From Flavobacterium circumlabens (GTDB lineage Bacteria; Bacteroidota; Bacteroidia; Flavobacteriales; Flavobacteriaceae), in the NCBI RefSeq assembly GCF_004345565.1, contig NZ_SLWA01000010.1:29053-93052 (forward strand): a DNA stretch of 64,000 nucleotides, given 5' to 3'. The position numbers and the translations under genes were made by a program. The notes beneath the pieces are model-generated. The model saw only the letters and a program-made list of their open reading frames with translations. It was not told the DNA's origin and searched no databases. Shown piece after piece: positions 44,586 through 52,239 of this stretch; within the stretch, counting starts at the first letter, position 1, and each line of letters begins with the position of its first letter.

Positions 44586-45737
44586 CTACAAAGCATTTTT
44601 TCGCTGCGCTTTCCACCATCTTTCCGGTAGCTCTTGGTTACAAGCGAGCAAATATTCGTCATAAGAACATGGTAATAACGTATTTCTTTTCAGTTTATTA
44701 TGGCCGTTAGATTCGTAAGGAATTTCTATCCACCAACGATCTGTTTTATCACTTTTATAAAAAATTAATTCTTCCTCTTCTAAAGGAACAATATATTTTA
44801 AATAATTGGCCCTGCTTCCAAATGGATATTCTTTGGAACGATAATGGTACCCCTCTATAAAATACCAGACGATCTGAGCAATAATACCTGATTCCTGTAC
44901 GGTACTATTATGATTAAATATCCCAAATGAGGAAACTTTATCACTGATACCGGCATATCTCGCCAAAGAACAAATCTCTTTTCCATTAAAACCATTAGGC
45001 TCAAAAGAAACATTATTTCCTGAATCTGAAGACTTTACCGAATTCAAATCAATACTAACCAAATCCGCATCCCTGAAAACCGGTTCCGCCAGTGCAATTT
45101 TATTCGAAATCTCTCCTAAACGGTAGGCATCAAAAAACAGCTTTTCAATTAAATCAATCTCTTCCTGAGAATTGTAATAGGTCTGATAACCGATATTACA
45201 ATAGTTAAACAGGTTATTAGGTTCGTCAATTATGATTTTTGTTAAATAGGAATTAGCCGAAACCAGTTCATTCTCTTTACCAAAATCAAATTTATTATCT
45301 ACCGAAACCATATTTACCATCTGCTCTAAATCATCATAGGCACGGTACAAAGCATAGGTCAGATCCTGTGAACCTCCCAGAACTATCGGAATTACTTTAT
45401 TCTTAATCAAAGCAGCTGTTACTTTCTTAAGTGCAAAATAAGTATCCTCTACTGAATCTCCTGCAAGTATATCTCCCAAATCGGCAATTGACGCATCCCA
45501 GTTACCGGGGAACATACCGTAAAATTTCTTTCGGACCGCATTCAGATTTACTTCATTGAAACCATCTGTATTGCGTCGATCCTCTAAAACTCCAACAATT
45601 GCGATCGTAATTTTACTAATATCAGGAAACTGGTCCTGTGTATGAAAAACAACTTTACTGCCCAATTCCTGAGAAGACAACGAACTAATGAATTTTAAAA
45701 TTCCATCATTAACTTGTTCTAGAAAATCAAATTCCAT
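44586..45737 (-). CDS. Arginase-fold protein with lost metal ligands
   Basis: 383 residues, related to the arginase/agmatinase/formimidoylglutamase superfamily. The three metal-binding motifs can be aligned but are degraded: GGDH is GGSQ (121-124), DAHxD is DNKFD (147-151) and DxD of SFDxD is DLN (230-232). So the first His, the second His and one Asp of the usual six manganese ligands are gone. Annotation pipelines would call it formimidoylglutamase, but hydrolase activity is doubtful. Three bases separate its end region from topA; gldK lies downstream. A scaffold role is possible but unproven. Confidence 0.75.
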   Translation of the reverse strand: MEFDFLEQVNDGILKFISSLSSQELGSKVVFHTQDQFPDISKITIAIVGVLEDRRNTDGFNEVNLNAVRKKFYGMFPGNWDASIADLGDILAGDSVEDTYFALKKVTAALIKNKVIPIVLGGSQDLTYALYRAYDDLEQMVNMVSVDNKFDFGKENELVSANSYLTKIIIDEPNNLFNYCNIGYQTYYNSQEEIDLIEKLFFDAYRLGEISNKIALAEPVFRDADLVSIDLNSVKSSDSGNNVSFEPNGFNGKEICSLARYAGISDKVSSFGIFNHNSTVQESGIIAQIVWYFIEGYHYRSKEYPFGSRANYLKYIVPLEEEELIFYKSDKTDRWWIEIPYESNGHNKLKRNTLLPCSYDEYLLACNQELPERWWKAQRKNAL

Positions 45738-45740
45738 TTT

Positions 45741-48257
45741 TTATTTCTTTTTAGCAGCTGTTTTTTTAGCTGGGGCTTTTTTAGTTGTTGTTGCTTTTTT
45801 CGCTGGTGTTTTCTTAGCCGGTGTTTTTTTGGCGATCATTTCCTGAACTTCTTCCAATGTCAGCTTTGTAGCATCAACATCTTTACTCAGTTCAATTTTG
45901 ATTTTACCTTTTGTAATAACCGAGCGGCCCCAACGTGCTTTTTCAACCAAAATCCCTTCATCCTCCCAATTATGGAGTACTTTATCTATATTTTTCTGCA
46001 ATTTATCCTCAATCAGTTCTTCAACATCAGATTGGGATAAATTATCAAAATTGTATTTTTTACTTACGTTTACAAAAAGGCCGTTCCATTTGATGAATGG
46101 ACCAAAACGCCCCACACCTTTCTGAACTCCTTCTCCTTTATAAACTGCAATTGGCGCATCTGCAAGTGCTTTTTCGTCAATCAGTTCCTGTGCTCTTTCT
46201 TTAGAGACACCCAAAGGATCTTCTCCTTTCGGCAAAGAAATAAAAGCACTTCCGTGACGTATATAAGGGCCGTAACGACCATTACTTACCTCTACTTCTT
46301 CTCCTTTATATTCCCCTAAACTCTTCGGCAATAAAAACAAATTAAGTGCGTCTTCTAAGGTGATGTTTCCGATATTCTGATCCGACATTAAGCTGGCGAA
46401 TTTTTTATCTTCATCATCTGCTTCTCCAATTTGAGCCATTGGCCCGAATTTTCCTAAACGAACAGAAACCTGTCTTCCGTCAGCATCCTTCCCTAAAATT
46501 CTTTCACCGCTTTCACGTTCAGCATTAGCCTCAACTTCTTTTACATTCGGGTGGAATTTATCGTAGAATTCCTGCATCATGGTCGCCCAGTCAATATTCC
46601 CTTCTGCAATTTCATCAAAATCCTGTTCTACTTTTGCTGTAAAATTATAATCAAGGATGTTTCCAAAATTCTTAACAAGGAAATCTGTAACGATAGTACC
46701 GATATCCGTTGGAACCAATTTTCCTTTATCAGAACCTGTATTTTCTTTCAACAGCTTTTCTCCAACCTTACTGTTTTGCAAAGTAAGTTGCGTATAGTTG
46801 CGTTCCTGACCTTCAAGAGTTCCTTTTTCAACATAATTCCTGTTGATGATAGTCGAAATAGTTGGTGCATACGTAGACGGACGGCCAATTCCTAATTCTT
46901 CTAACTTTTTTACCAGCGAAGCTTCTGTATAACGTGCCGGTGGTCTTGAATATCTTTCGGTAGCCGTAATATAATTATTGGCTAATTTTTCATTTACTTT
47001 TAAGGCCGGAAGCATCCCTTCCTGCTCTTCCTCGTCATCATCATGTCCTTCTAAGTATACTTTTAAGAAACCTTCAAAAAGTAAAACTTCTCCGGAAGCA
47101 GTAAAAATTTCACCGTGATTATTGGCTTCAATTTTTACGTTTGTTCTTTCCAGTTGCGCATCACTCATTTGAGATGCCAATGTCCTTTTCCAGATCAAAT
47201 CATATAAACGTGCCTGATCACGATCAATATTTACAGTGTGACGCGACATGTCTGTCGGACGAATTGCTTCGTGAGCCTCTTGTGCTCCTTTACTTTTAGT
47301 AGCAAAAGTTCGGGGCTTAGAGAATTCTTTTCCGTATGATTTTATAATTTCAGCTTCTGCAGCATCCATAGCATCTTTAGAAAGGTTTACACTATCCGTT
47401 CTCATATAAGTGATAAGTCCGGCTTCATATAAACGTTGTGCTAACTGCATCGTGATTCCAACGGGCAAATACAATTTTCTGGCCGCTTCCTGTTGCAAAG
47501 TCGACGTCGTAAAAGGTGCTGTTGGAGATTTTTTGGTAGGCTTGGTTTCTAAATCCGCTACCTTATATATAGAACCGATATTTTGTGTTAAGAAATCTTC
47601 GGCTTCTTTTTTAGTCGTAAAGTTTTTTGGTAATTTGGCTTTGAATGCTTTTCCGGCTTCATTAACAAATTCTGCCACAACGGAATAACTCGCAACTGCA
47701 TTAAAATTCTGAATTTCACGTTCTCTTTCCACAATTAAACGAACAGAAACAGATTGCACACGGCCAGCAGACAAACCGCCTTTAATCTTTCTCCATAAAA
47801 CAGGTGATAATTCATACCCCACTAAACGGTCTAAAACACGACGCGCCTGTTGGGCATTTACCAAATTATAATCGATTTCTCTTGGATTTTCGATTGCTTT
47901 AAGAATGGCACTTTTGGTGATTTCGTGAAAAACAATTCTTTTGGTTTTTTTAGTATCCAGTTTTAATTCTTCCGCAAGATGCCATGAAATAGCTTCCCCC
48001 TCGCGGTCCTCATCACTTGCCAGCCAAACCATTTCGGCATTTTTAGATAGTGCTTTCAGTTTACTTACTAAGGCTTTTTTATCCGGAGAAACTTCATATT
48101 TAGGTTTAAATCCATTTTCTACATCTACTCCTATTTCTTTTGACGGTAAATCGGCTATGTGTCCATAACTTGACTCAACCTGAAAATCACTTCCTAGAAA
48201 CTTCTCTATCGTTTTCGCCTTTGCAGGTGATTCCACTATTACTAAATTCTTTGCCAT
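45741..48257 (-). CDS. topA: DNA topoisomerase I
   Basis: 838 residues from the ATG at 48257 (AKNLVIVESPAKAKTIEKFLG, the TOPRIM start); an ATG seven codons upstream is less likely. TOPRIM Asp residues (LASDEDREGEAISWH) and the active-site Tyr in LITYMRTDS are present. The C-terminal third holds repeats with a GRFGPFIKWNG-like core instead of the Cys4 zinc fingers of the E. coli enzyme, then a Lys/Ala/Pro tail (AKKTPAKKATTTKKAPAKK). It relaxes negative supercoils. It is followed by the arginase-fold gene after three bases. Confidence 0.96.
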   Translation of the reverse strand: MAKNLVIVESPAKAKTIEKFLGSDFQVESSYGHIADLPSKEIGVDVENGFKPKYEVSPDKKALVSKLKALSKNAEMVWLASDEDREGEAISWHLAEELKLDTKKTKRIVFHEITKSAILKAIENPREIDYNLVNAQQARRVLDRLVGYELSPVLWRKIKGGLSAGRVQSVSVRLIVEREREIQNFNAVASYSVVAEFVNEAGKAFKAKLPKNFTTKKEAEDFLTQNIGSIYKVADLETKPTKKSPTAPFTTSTLQQEAARKLYLPVGITMQLAQRLYEAGLITYMRTDSVNLSKDAMDAAEAEIIKSYGKEFSKPRTFATKSKGAQEAHEAIRPTDMSRHTVNIDRDQARLYDLIWKRTLASQMSDAQLERTNVKIEANNHGEIFTASGEVLLFEGFLKVYLEGHDDDEEEQEGMLPALKVNEKLANNYITATERYSRPPARYTEASLVKKLEELGIGRPSTYAPTISTIINRNYVEKGTLEGQERNYTQLTLQNSKVGEKLLKENTGSDKGKLVPTDIGTIVTDFLVKNFGNILDYNFTAKVEQDFDEIAEGNIDWATMMQEFYDKFHPNVKEVEANAERESGERILGKDADGRQVSVRLGKFGPMAQIGEADDEDKKFASLMSDQNIGNITLEDALNLFLLPKSLGEYKGEEVEVSNGRYGPYIRHGSAFISLPKGEDPLGVSKERAQELIDEKALADAPIAVYKGEGVQKGVGRFGPFIKWNGLFVNVSKKYNFDNLSQSDVEELIEDKLQKNIDKVLHNWEDEGILVEKARWGRSVITKGKIKIELSKDVDATKLTLEEVQEMIAKKTPAKKTPAKKATTTKKAPAKKTAAKKK

Positions 48258-48390
48258 TGTTCTATATTTCTGCAACAAAAGTATCTATTTTTTTTAAATA
48301 TCAACCTTGCTTATGCATTTTTGAAGTATTTTGATAATATGTTTCTAAAAATTACAGATTTATCTGTAAACCTGTCGATAATATATATAG

Positions 48391-48413
48391 GTATAACCTT
48401 TAAAGGTTTATAC
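48391..48413. promoter_or_regulatory. Palindrome between topA and miaB
   Basis: GTATAACCTTTAAAGGTTTATAC is near-perfect, with a perfect core AACCTTTAAAGGTT. It lies in the 401-base divergent gap 48258-48658, about 135 bases from topA and 245 bases from miaB. The rest of that gap is AT-rich with no open frame or RNA gene that I can see, apart from the miaB promoter. Confidence 0.4.
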
Positions 48414-48609
48414 TCCGGAAATGTGCTTTTTTTAACACTTAAAATCCCATAACCTAAATTACATCTTCACTTTAGAAGTACAGAATAAGAACAAACATTG
48501 AAAGAAAAGAAAACTTTTCCCAACAAATCTCAAACCTGAACTCTAAAATTACCTGTATTAAAAATCTATCAACATTTCTGAAAACATTGTTAATTCTTTA
48601 TCTGACATC

Positions 48610-48641
48610 TTGTCATCTTTATAGGTTTTGCGTTATCTTTG
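48610..48641 (+). promoter_or_regulatory. Promoter of miaB
   Basis: TTG (48610-48612) and TATCTTTG (48634-48641), with a 21-base spacer, fit the Bacteroidota -33/-7 promoter pattern. The transcript would begin about 10 bases before the ATG at 48659. Confidence 0.6.
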
Positions 48642-48658
48642 CACTTTGAAATTACGCA

Positions 48659-50104
48659 ATGGAAAAGATTATTGAAGAAAGTAAGCAAGGTGAAAATCTT
48701 GTTTTAGAAAATAAACCTGAGAATACTAAAAAGCTTTTTATAGAAAGTTACGGCTGTGCGATGAATTTTTCGGACAGTGAAGTCGTAGCTTCCATTTTAT
48801 ACGAAGGCGGCTACAATACAACTTCAGTTTTAGAAGAAGCCGATCTGGTGCTGGTTAATACCTGTTCAATCCGCGATAAGGCTGAACAAACCATTCGTAA
48901 GCGTCTGGAGAAATATAATGCCGTAAAACGTATTAATCCGAAAATGAAAGTGGGCGTTTTGGGCTGTATGGCCGAACGTCTGAAAAGTCAGTTTCTGGAG
49001 GAAGAAAAAATAGTCGATCTTGTGGTAGGACCTGATGCGTACAAAGATTTACCCAATTTACTGGCGGAAGTTGAAGAAGGCCGCGACGCAATTAACGTAA
49101 TTTTATCGAAAGAAGAAACGTACGGTGATATTTCGCCTGTTCGTTTAATGAGCAATGGAATTACAGCTTTGGTTTCCATCACCCGTGGTTGCGATAATAT
49201 GTGTACGTTTTGCGTTGTACCTTTTACACGTGGTCGTGAACGCAGCCGTGAGCCACAAAGTATCATGAAGGAAATTCAGGATTTATGGGACAAAGGTTTT
49301 AAGGAAATTACACTTTTAGGACAAAACGTTGACAGTTACCTTTGGTACGGAGGCGGCCTGAAAAAGGATTTTGTAAATGCTTCCGACATGCAAAAAGCAA
49401 CTGCTGTTGATTTCGATCAGTTACTAGAAATGGTTGCTGTTGGTTTTCCTAAAATGCGCATCCGATTTTCGACTTCTAATCCGCAGGATATGCACGAAAG
49501 CATCTTGCATGTTATTGCAAAATACCCGAATATCTGTAAACATATACACTTGCCTGTTCAGTCCGGAAGTGACCGAATTTTAAAAGAAATGAATCGTCTG
49601 CACACTCGTGAAGAATATTTGACGTTGATTGACAAAATCAGATCTATTATTCCGAATGCTTCGATTTCACAAGATATGATTGCCGGTTTCCCAACAGAAA
49701 CAGAGCAGGATCACCAGGACACCATGAGTCTGATGGAATATGTGAAATATAATTTCGGTTATATGTATTCGTATTCGGAACGTCCCGGAACTTTGGCCGG
49801 AAGAAAAATGGAAGATGATGTTCCGGAAGAAACCAAAGCCAGAAGATTGCAGGAAATTGTCGACTTACAACAAAAACACGCCTGGTTCAGAAGCGAAGAA
49901 TTTGTGGGTCAGACGGTTGAAGTTTTAGTCGAGAAAGTTTCTAAAAAATCAACAGAGGAATTCTCAGGAAGAAATTCACAAAGTATTACGGTGGTTTTTC
50001 CAAAGGAGCATTATAAAATTGGTGATTTCGTAAATGTAAAAATCACAAGCTGTACCAGTGGAACCTTAAAAGGAGAAGCTGTTGGACTGAGCAGCATGAA
50101 TTAA
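48659..50104 (+). CDS. miaB: tRNA-2-methylthio-N6-dimethylallyladenosine synthase
   Basis: 481 residues. The N-terminal UPF0004 domain binds the auxiliary iron-sulfur cluster through Cys33, Cys69 and Cys103 (ESYGCAMNFSDS, VNTCSIRD, VLGCMAERL). The radical SAM cluster motif is RGCDNMCTFC (Cys178, 182, 185). A TRAM domain ends the protein. MiaB adds the 2-methylthio group to i6A37 of tRNAs reading UNN codons. Length is normal. It leads a + strand cluster with the sigma-54 activator gene about 100 bases downstream. Confidence 0.96.
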   Translation: MEKIIEESKQGENLVLENKPENTKKLFIESYGCAMNFSDSEVVASILYEGGYNTTSVLEEADLVLVNTCSIRDKAEQTIRKRLEKYNAVKRINPKMKVGVLGCMAERLKSQFLEEEKIVDLVVGPDAYKDLPNLLAEVEEGRDAINVILSKEETYGDISPVRLMSNGITALVSITRGCDNMCTFCVVPFTRGRERSREPQSIMKEIQDLWDKGFKEITLLGQNVDSYLWYGGGLKKDFVNASDMQKATAVDFDQLLEMVAVGFPKMRIRFSTSNPQDMHESILHVIAKYPNICKHIHLPVQSGSDRILKEMNRLHTREEYLTLIDKIRSIIPNASISQDMIAGFPTETEQDHQDTMSLMEYVKYNFGYMYSYSERPGTLAGRKMEDDVPEETKARRLQEIVDLQQKHAWFRSEEFVGQTVEVLVEKVSKKSTEEFSGRNSQSITVVFPKEHYKIGDFVNVKITSCTSGTLKGEAVGLSSMN

Positions 50105-50116
50105 AATTGTTTCAAG

Positions 50117-50156
50117 TTTCAAGTTTCAGGTTAAGCAAAGAACCTGAAACTTGAAA
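50117..50156. repeat. CAAGTTTCAGG hairpin repeat
   Basis: TTTCAAGTTTCAGGTT (50117-50132) and its perfect reverse complement AACCTGAAACTTGAAA (50141-50156) enclose an eight-base loop. Extra half-copies (TTTCAAG, CCTGAAAC, ACTTGAAAC) lie on both sides. No T-run follows, so it is a repeat more than a terminator. Confidence 0.85.
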
Positions 50157-50209
50157 CCTGAAACAAAAATATAAGCCAGAGTTTAATAAAAACTTGAAAC
50201 AAAAAACAC

Positions 50210-51469
50210 ATGGAAACAGTTCAGGCAATAAAACAACGTTTTGAGATTATCGGGAATGACCCGAAATTAAACCGCGCCATAGAAAAAGCCATTCAGGTTG
50301 CTCCTACTGATATTTCGGTAATGGTAACCGGTGAAAGTGGTGTTGGTAAAGAAAATATTCCGAGAATCATTCATTCGCTTTCACACAGAAAGCATGGTAA
50401 ATATATTGCAGTAAACTGTGGAGCCATTCCGGAAGGAACAATTGACAGTGAACTATTTGGTCACGAAAAAGGTGCTTTTACAGGTGCAACCAGCACACGC
50501 GAAGGATATTTTGAAGTGGCTGACGGCGGAACAATTTTCCTGGATGAAGTAGGTGAATTGCCTTTAACAACCCAGGTTCGTTTACTTCGTGTACTGGAGA
50601 ACGGAGAATTTATAAAAGTAGGTTCGTCTCAGGTTCAGAAAACGAATGTGAGAATCGTAGCCGCAACCAATGTCAATTTATTCAATGCCATCGAAAAAGG
50701 AAAATTCCGTGAGGATTTGTACTATCGTCTGACTACTGTCGAAATTACATTGCCACCGCTGCGCGAAAGAAATGAAGACATTCATTTGTTATTTCGAAAA
50801 TTTGTGGCCGATTTTGCACACAAATACAAAATGCCGCCCTTGAGACTGGACGACAATGCGGTGCTGCTCCTGCAAAAATTCAGATGGAACGGAAATATTC
50901 GTCAGTTGCGAAATGTGGCGGAACAAATTTCGGTTTTAGAAACCAATCGCGATATTTCCCTGGCAACCTTGCAATCTTATTTACCAACTGAAGGAAGCAG
51001 TTTGCCTTCTGTAATCAATGATAAGAAAAAAGAAAGCGATTTTAGCACAGAAAGAGACATCTTATATAAGGTTCTTTTTGACATGAAAAGTGATTTGAAT
51101 GATTTGAAAAAACTGACTTTAGAATTAATGAAAAACGGTTCTTCGAAAGTACAGGATATCAACCCTAACCTGATTCAGAAAATATACGGTTCACAGGAAA
51201 ATGAGAGCGAAATAGATTTTGAAGAAGAGCCAGGAACAGCCGTCATGGCCCCGGCAACCCGCGAAGATAATTATCACATACAGGATGATAACAATTATCT
51301 GGATGCCGAAACAATCGAGGAAGAAGAAATTTTACGCCTGGAACAAAAAGAAATCGAAATGATCAAAAAATCATTAGAAAAAAATAAAGGAAAACGTAAA
51401 GCTGCTGCCGATGAACTAGGGATTTCAGAACGAACTTTATACCGAAAAATTAAACAATTCGATCTCTAA
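50210..51469 (+). CDS. Sigma-54 activator without receiver domain
   Basis: 419 residues. The AAA+ domain begins at once: Walker A GESGVGKE (41-48), GAFTGA loop (88-93, canonical), Walker B GGTIFLDEVGEL, and RLTTVEITLPPLRERNEDI. A long acidic linker (about 260-370) follows, then a Fis-type HTH (KGKRKAAADELGISERTLYRKIKQF). There is no receiver or sensor domain, so activity is probably set by level or by partner binding. Conserved between miaB and lptE as far as I recall from flavobacterial genomes. Targets are unknown; a sigma-54-like promoter precedes groES in this window. Confidence 0.9.
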   Translation: METVQAIKQRFEIIGNDPKLNRAIEKAIQVAPTDISVMVTGESGVGKENIPRIIHSLSHRKHGKYIAVNCGAIPEGTIDSELFGHEKGAFTGATSTREGYFEVADGGTIFLDEVGELPLTTQVRLLRVLENGEFIKVGSSQVQKTNVRIVAATNVNLFNAIEKGKFREDLYYRLTTVEITLPPLRERNEDIHLLFRKFVADFAHKYKMPPLRLDDNAVLLLQKFRWNGNIRQLRNVAEQISVLETNRDISLATLQSYLPTEGSSLPSVINDKKKESDFSTERDILYKVLFDMKSDLNDLKKLTLELMKNGSSKVQDINPNLIQKIYGSQENESEIDFEEEPGTAVMAPATREDNYHIQDDNNYLDAETIEEEEILRLEQKEIEMIKKSLEKNKGKRKAAADELGISERTLYRKIKQFDL

Positions 51470-51498
51470 TAGAAAATTCCAACCCTGAAGCCCTCGGG

Positions 51499-51640
51499 AT
51501 AAATTCCAAATTCCAAATTGCTATATTTGAAAAAAATTGGAACTAAACCCAACACCGGAGAATTGCAATGCAATTCTTAAAATTGGAATTTGGACCCGAG
51601 CGCTAGCGAACTGGCGCAGCAATTTAAAAAATTGGAATTT
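51499..51640. repeat. AATTCCAAATTCCAA palindromic repeat
   Basis: Starts with ATAAATTCCAAATTCCAA (51499-51516), shared exactly with 13749-13766, and ends with inverted AATTGGAATTTGG (near 51584) and AATTGGAATTTT words. It lies just before lptE and forms the bulk of a spurious N-terminal extension of that frame. Confidence 0.75.
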
Positions 51641-51658
51641 TTATTACCCCAACAATTT

Positions 51659-52162
51659 ATGAAAAAAATATATTCTTTATTAGCCTTAATAAGCCTCTTT
51701 ATGCTAAGTGGCTGCTCTGTTTATAACTTTACAGGAACAGGGAAAATTGATGCAAAAACGTTTCAGGTTAACTTTTTCCAGAATAATGCCGATTTGATCG
51801 AGCCGGGAATCGACAGGGATTTTACTTTGGCACTGCAGGATTTAATTCAGAATCAAACGAATTTAAACTTAGTCAGCAATGGCGGAGACTTGGTTTATGA
51901 AGGAGAAATCGTAGACTACAGAACAACTCCAATGACAGCGACTGCAGATCAGCAGGCGGCTCAAAACCGTTTGACGATCCGTATTATGGTGAGATTTACC
52001 AATAAGAACAAGGAATCTGATGATTTCGAAAAAACATTTGAATTCTATAAAGATTATCCGGGCACACAACAACTTGTAGGTTCTTCCCTGAATGCTGCCA
52101 TTAAAGAGATTTACGACAGAATTACCCAGGATATCTTTAACGATTCATTGGCTAAATGGTAA
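51659..52162 (+). CDS. lptE: LPS assembly lipoprotein LptE
   Basis: 167 residues from the ATG at 51659. A start at 51590 would translate the repeat and hide the signal peptide, so it is rejected. MKKIYSLLALISLFMLSGCS is a clear type II signal with Cys19. YNFTGTGKIDAKTFQVNFF and EIYDRITQDIFNDSLAKW match the Bacteroidota LptE family, the plug partner of the LptD translocon in the outer membrane. It follows the sigma-54 activator and precedes a TPR gene in the conserved order. Confidence 0.88.
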   Translation: MKKIYSLLALISLFMLSGCSVYNFTGTGKIDAKTFQVNFFQNNADLIEPGIDRDFTLALQDLIQNQTNLNLVSNGGDLVYEGEIVDYRTTPMTATADQQAAQNRLTIRIMVRFTNKNKESDDFEKTFEFYKDYPGTQQLVGSSLNAAIKEIYDRITQDIFNDSLAKW

Positions 52163-52169
52163 AATGTTG

Positions 52170-52238
52170 ATTTGTTAAATCGTTAAGCGGTTTGCAAACG
52201 ATTGAACAATGAAACGAATAAACGATTAAACAAACAAA
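52170..52238. repeat. ATCGTT hairpin-like repeat
   Basis: TTGTTAAATCGTT near 52174 and AACGATTAAACAA near 52225-52237 are imperfect inverted repeats with internal copies AACGATTGAACAA and AACGAATAAACG. It fills the gap between lptE and the TPR gene. Confidence 0.6.
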
Positions 52239-52239
52239 A

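Noticed and set aside
50117..50156. Terminator of miaB
   Set aside because: Perfect hairpin but no T-run after it, and flanking half-copies show it is a repeat; it may still end transcripts.
51590..51658. Upstream start for lptE adding 23 residues
   Set aside because: The extension is encoded by an intergenic repeat and would hide the lipoprotein signal peptide that starts at 51659.
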